Assembly: GCA_003222835.1 (NCBI GenBank)
Contig: QHXE01000123.1
Location: 1-7,138 of the forward strand
Source of the DNA: Acidobacteriota bacterium
GTDB lineage: Bacteria; Acidobacteriota; Blastocatellia; Pyrinomonadales; Pyrinomonadaceae
DNA: 7,138 nucleotides
Reading direction: 5' to 3'
Part shown: positions 5,826 to 7,138 of the stretch, in pieces
Numbering within the stretch: the stretch's first letter is position 1
How the letters are laid out: every line of letters begins with the position of its first letter
Made by a program: the position numbers and the translations under genes
The notes under the pieces: model-generated
What the model saw: the letters and a program-made list of their open reading frames with translations, nothing else
Told to the model about the DNA's origin: nothing
Databases searched by the model: none

Positions 5826-7049
5826 CTACGGGGAATTTCCAAGCTTCAGGGCGAATTCCTTCGCAACATACGCGGTGCGCTCAAGAATCTTCGCCAGACC
5901 AATCTGCCCAAGATAATTTCCTACCAGTGCAATGTTCGATGGCGGCGCCGGCAACACCGTCAGGATGCGTTCAAGCTCGATCGAGTAGTGAGGCAGAGCG
6001 TTGGGCCAGCGAGTAATCCGAAGATCCAAAACTTCATCGTGCTTTCCGTAAAACTTTTCTCGTTCGGATGCGATCAGTTGCGCCAACTCATCATCGCCCA
6101 AGTTCACGACATCAGGATCTAGCGCACCGCCGAAAATCCATGTCTCAGAGTGGGCCGGACCGCGCCCGTCGAATATGCAATCGTTGAAGAGCACACCCCG
6201 CGACCGAAAACCCTGATCGCGTGGAAACAAACAACCAAAGCCCTTCAGCCTCGCGGCTTCGGCCGGGTAAAAGCATGTCACCGTAGCGAGCGAAAGCATT
6301 TCGACTCCGCGCAAGGCTTGGCTAAGTTCCGGCGTTACGCCCGCGAGAAATTCCGCCGCACTTCGAGCCGACAGACAAACTATGGCAGCTTCGTTTGGTT
6401 CGAGGCGCGCTTCATAATTGAAAATGAATTCGACGCCGGCATTCTCGAGATAGACGCAAAGACCGTCGATAAGTTGTTGCATCCCGTTCGGTGGCGCAAC
6501 CGTCCCGCGAACCTTCCCTCGCGCAGGTCGGTTTGTCTTCAAATGATCGGGCAATGCCGCGCGGCCAAATATCAAACTTGCGCTGAGCCGTTTCGGATCG
6601 CCCGCATAAATTCCGCCCAGCGCGGGCGACAGCAGATAATTAGTCGCGCCGCTACCTATTACTCTCTTCCCCCACGCAGTAATTGTTTCGAATTGCCGAG
6701 GATGAAAACTTATCGCGTGGGTCGCCAGCCGAAAAGCCAGCATCGTCATATCAGAGGCCGTCAGCGACAACTGTCTCGGTCGTCCGCGGAAGATGAAGCG
6801 CTTCCGGCCATCGCGACGCGTTGGCGACAGAGGCACGCCAATGTCCGCGCAGGTCGCCTCGAGTCGCGCGGAATTGAGAAGACCATTCGCTGCGGTTTCG
6901 ACCAATCCGTGAGACGTTCGAATCGTGCGAATGAGGCCGCCGGCGCGATCTGTCTTTTCAAACATTCGAACTTTGAAACCATGTTTCGTCAGGAAGTAAG
7001 CCGTCGCCAGGCCCGAGAATCCAGCGCCGACGACGTTGATAGTTTGCAT
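5826..7049 (-). CDS. hemY: Protoporphyrinogen oxidase, FAD-dependent HemY type
   Basis: This 407-residue flavoprotein is of the amine-oxidase/protoporphyrinogen oxidase fold (HemY type, often labelled hemG in databases). It should oxidise protoporphyrinogen IX to protoporphyrin IX with oxygen as acceptor, supplying hemH downstream. The FAD dinucleotide-binding motif INVVGAGFSGLATAY (4-18) has Glu31 at the end of strand 2 and GG at 37-38. SPALGGIYAGDPKRLS (141-156) is the family's central motif. PNGMQQLIDGL (187-197) and the C-terminal flavin segment NIALVGNYLGQIGL (372-385) are also present. It is shorter than the usual 450-490 residues, with the deficit apparently in the substrate domain rather than a broken end. 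There is no signal peptide; the N-terminal hydrophobic stretch is the Rossmann strand. A coproporphyrinogen oxidase role (CgoX) cannot be excluded from sequence alone. The ATG at 7049 starts directly before the FAD motif, with AAAGGT about 6 nt upstream. Confidence 0.92.
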   Translation of the reverse strand: MQTINVVGAGFSGLATAYFLTKHGFKVRMFEKTDRAGGLIRTIRTSHGLVETAANGLLNSARLEATCADIGVPLSPTRRDGRKRFIFRGRPRQLSLTASDMTMLAFRLATHAISFHPRQFETITAWGKRVIGSGATNYLLSPALGGIYAGDPKRLSASLIFGRAALPDHLKTNRPARGKVRGTVAPPNGMQQLIDGLCVYLENAGVEFIFNYEARLEPNEAAIVCLSARSAAEFLAGVTPELSQALRGVEMLSLATVTCFYPAEAARLKGFGCLFPRDQGFRSRGVLFNDCIFDGRGPAHSETWIFGGALDPDVVNLGDDELAQLIASEREKFYGKHDEVLDLRITRWPNALPHYSIELERILTVLPAPPSNIALVGNYLGQIGLAKILERTAYVAKEFALKLGNSP

Positions 7050-7138
7050 GGTAAGACCTTTATTCGGATCTCGGATCAGCCTAAGGGTCCCAACTCATCG
7101 GAAGCATTCGATTCTTAACCGCAACGCGGTTGAGCCCT
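7050..7138. promoter_or_regulatory. Upstream region of hemY with a repeat 14-mer and a hairpin
   Basis: These 89 bases precede hemY (minus strand) and reach the right edge. They hold AAGGGTCCCAACTC at 7083-7096, nearly identical to 4455-4468. They also hold a perfect 6-bp hairpin, AACCGC (7117-7122) with GCGGTT (7126-7131), loop AAC. No T-run follows on either strand, so terminator status is doubtful. Whether hemY starts a transcript here or continues an operon from the right (for example hemE) cannot be seen. Confidence 0.35.

Noticed and set aside
5636..5842. Short frames across the hemY-hemH spacer as possible small proteins
   Set aside because: Their residues are translations of the palindromic repeat, and they have no ribosome binding site or protein-like composition.
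877..7049. An iron-themed cluster linking the Nramp transporter with hemY and hemH
   Set aside because: The genes lie on opposite strands with two unrelated genes between them, and the transporter's substrate may not be iron, so the link is probably chance.
6150..7118. A 322-codon open frame on the plus strand, antisense to hemY
   Set aside because: The product is Arg-, Gln- and Ser-rich without domain features, and it lies opposite a clearly conserved flavoenzyme. It is a frame shadow.
7117..7131. AACCGC/GCGGTT hairpin as an intrinsic terminator
   Set aside because: The stem is short and no T-run follows on either strand before the edge or within the adjacent bases.

Overview
The window looks like ordinary chromosomal DNA from a Gram-negative bacterium of moderate G+C content. 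It carries six protein genes with simple spacing. The heme pair of an FAD-type protoporphyrinogen oxidase and a protoporphyrin-type ferrochelatase suits a diderm or environmental bacterium. The palindromic intergenic repeats and the cysteine-rich ferrochelatase remind me of soil Verrucomicrobiota (Spartobacteria-like), but that placement is a recollection-based inference with low confidence. Acidobacteriota or Bacteroidota-related groups are not excluded. No rRNA, tRNA, CRISPR array, transposase or phage gene is visible.

Layout from left to right. (1) Positions 1-552, minus strand: the N-terminal part of a DUF6328-like membrane protein that runs off the left edge and begins a second copy of its own domain there. 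(2) 553-876: a divergent regulatory region with an 11-bp direct repeat and a dyad. (3) 877-2166, plus: an Nramp-superfamily metal transporter with non-canonical metal-site motifs. (4) 2167-2293: a convergent gap holding a compact multi-hairpin element. (5) 2294-3370, minus: an MscS-family mechanosensitive channel. (6) 3371-3625: a divergent gap. (7) 3626-4429, plus: a DUF1206 six-helix membrane protein. (8) 4430-4480: a short convergent gap. (9) 4481-5509, minus: ferrochelatase hemH. (10) 5510-5825: four copies of a roughly 42-nt palindromic repeat, two in each orientation. (11) 5826-7049, minus: protoporphyrinogen oxidase hemY. (12) 7050-7138: the upstream region of hemY, with a hairpin and a 14-mer shared with the hemH/DUF1206 gap.

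How the genes work together: hemY and hemH share a strand and catalyse the last two steps of heme b synthesis (protoporphyrinogen IX to protoporphyrin IX, then iron insertion). They are split by the repeat cluster, so hemH may need its own promoter or read-through of the hairpins. The other four genes encode inner-membrane proteins (metal transport, osmotic release, two families of unknown function) with no obvious shared pathway. I see no clear new multi-gene system. The observations most worth checking are the interleaved repeat cluster between hemY and hemH, the apparent internal duplication in the DUF6328-like protein, the unusual Nramp motifs, and the cysteine cluster in the ferrochelatase.
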